This document shows positions 63,962-64,000 of a DNA stretch of 64,000 nucleotides, one piece after another. The notes under the pieces were generated by a model that saw nothing but the letters and a program-made list of their open reading frames with translations, was not told the origin of the DNA and searched no databases. Numbering within the stretch: position 1 is the first letter of the stretch; every line of letters starts with the position of its first letter. The position numbers were made by a program, and so were the translations under genes. This DNA is from Neopusillimonas aromaticivorans (GTDB lineage Bacteria > Pseudomonadota > Gammaproteobacteria > Burkholderiales > Burkholderiaceae_B), in NCBI RefSeq assembly GCF_030344915.1, contig NZ_CP128233.1, positions 2,914,001 through 2,978,000 of the forward strand. The letters run 5' to 3'.

Positions 63962-64000
63962 ATGTCCGAACCCGGCTTTGTCCAGTATCCGAACAGCCCT
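63962..64000 (+). CDS. uvrB: Excinuclease ABC subunit B (first 13 codons only)
   Basis: Begins MSEPGFVQYPNSP at the right edge, the beginning expected of UvrB in betaproteobacteria. The next gene being divergent from tyrB supports it, but only 39 bases are visible. No SOS box was found in the 107 bp before it. Confidence 0.6.
   Translation, partial: MSEPGFVQYPNSP

Overview
The window looks like a chromosomal segment of a betaproteobacterium of the Burkholderiales, most like the Bordetella/Achromobacter side (Alcaligenaceae). This rests on protein character and on gene order recalled from that group (argG/argF/DUF3579/rpsT/murJ; adk-kdsB-ycaR-lpxK-exbD-exbB; clpS-clpA; tig-clpP-clpX-lon; lexA; tyrB/uvrB). 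The species cannot be fixed from the sequence alone. Almost everything is housekeeping.

The dominant property is technical. Thirty-seven of about 57 protein genes are split by apparent frameshifts, about 57 events. Every one I checked is repaired by restoring one base (two in four cases) to a homopolymer, and the repaired genes have normal family lengths. I therefore annotate them as intact genes with sequence errors, not pseudogenes. Coordinates span the whole gene, and each entry gives the run where the reading frame slips.

Layout. 1-5.2 kb: cytosine deaminase, a MobA-like nucleotidyltransferase, argG and argF (convergent), DUF3579. 5.3-11.9 kb, minus strand: rpsT, murJ, an SDR, adk, kdsB, ycaR, lpxK, exbD, exbB, a largely envelope-building cluster. 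11.9-12.5 kb: the only long gene-free stretch, with DnaA-box-like sites beside an AT-rich tract. 12.5-23.5 kb: xseA, sodB, a thiolase, DUF192, a cold-shock protein, clpS-clpA, and the pqiABC envelope lipid-transport operon. 23.7-30.4 kb, minus strand: dut, dedA, coaBC, lspA, ileS, ribF. 30.4-36 kb: purN, rsmB, a desaturase, uvrD. 36-42.1 kb, minus strand: an ABC-F ATPase, prmB, and the lysine/peptidoglycan genes dapE-dapD-dapC. 42.2 kb: tRNA-Leu(UAG) with its promoter, followed by a short repeat-bearing stretch that could be an integration scar.

42.5-55.6 kb is the more accessory part: an RlmN-like radical SAM enzyme; a LodA-type CTQ quinoprotein oxidase with its LodB flavoprotein and a small twin-arginine protein; DUF1345, SMR, DUF411, ClC and MgtC membrane or metal proteins; and an LTA-synthase-like phosphoglycerol transferase diverging from dgkA and a QseBC/PmrAB-type two-component system. 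Between the last two lies a perfect ATTAAG-N5-CTTAAG operator with a -10-like hexamer on each side, so the regulator probably controls both arms: an enzyme that releases diacylglycerol and the kinase that recycles it.

55.7-64 kb: tig-clpP-clpX-lon proteostasis genes with a sigma-32-type promoter before lon, then lexA with a perfect SOS box, tyrB, and the start of uvrB. No CRISPR array, insertion sequence, prophage or rRNA gene was seen.
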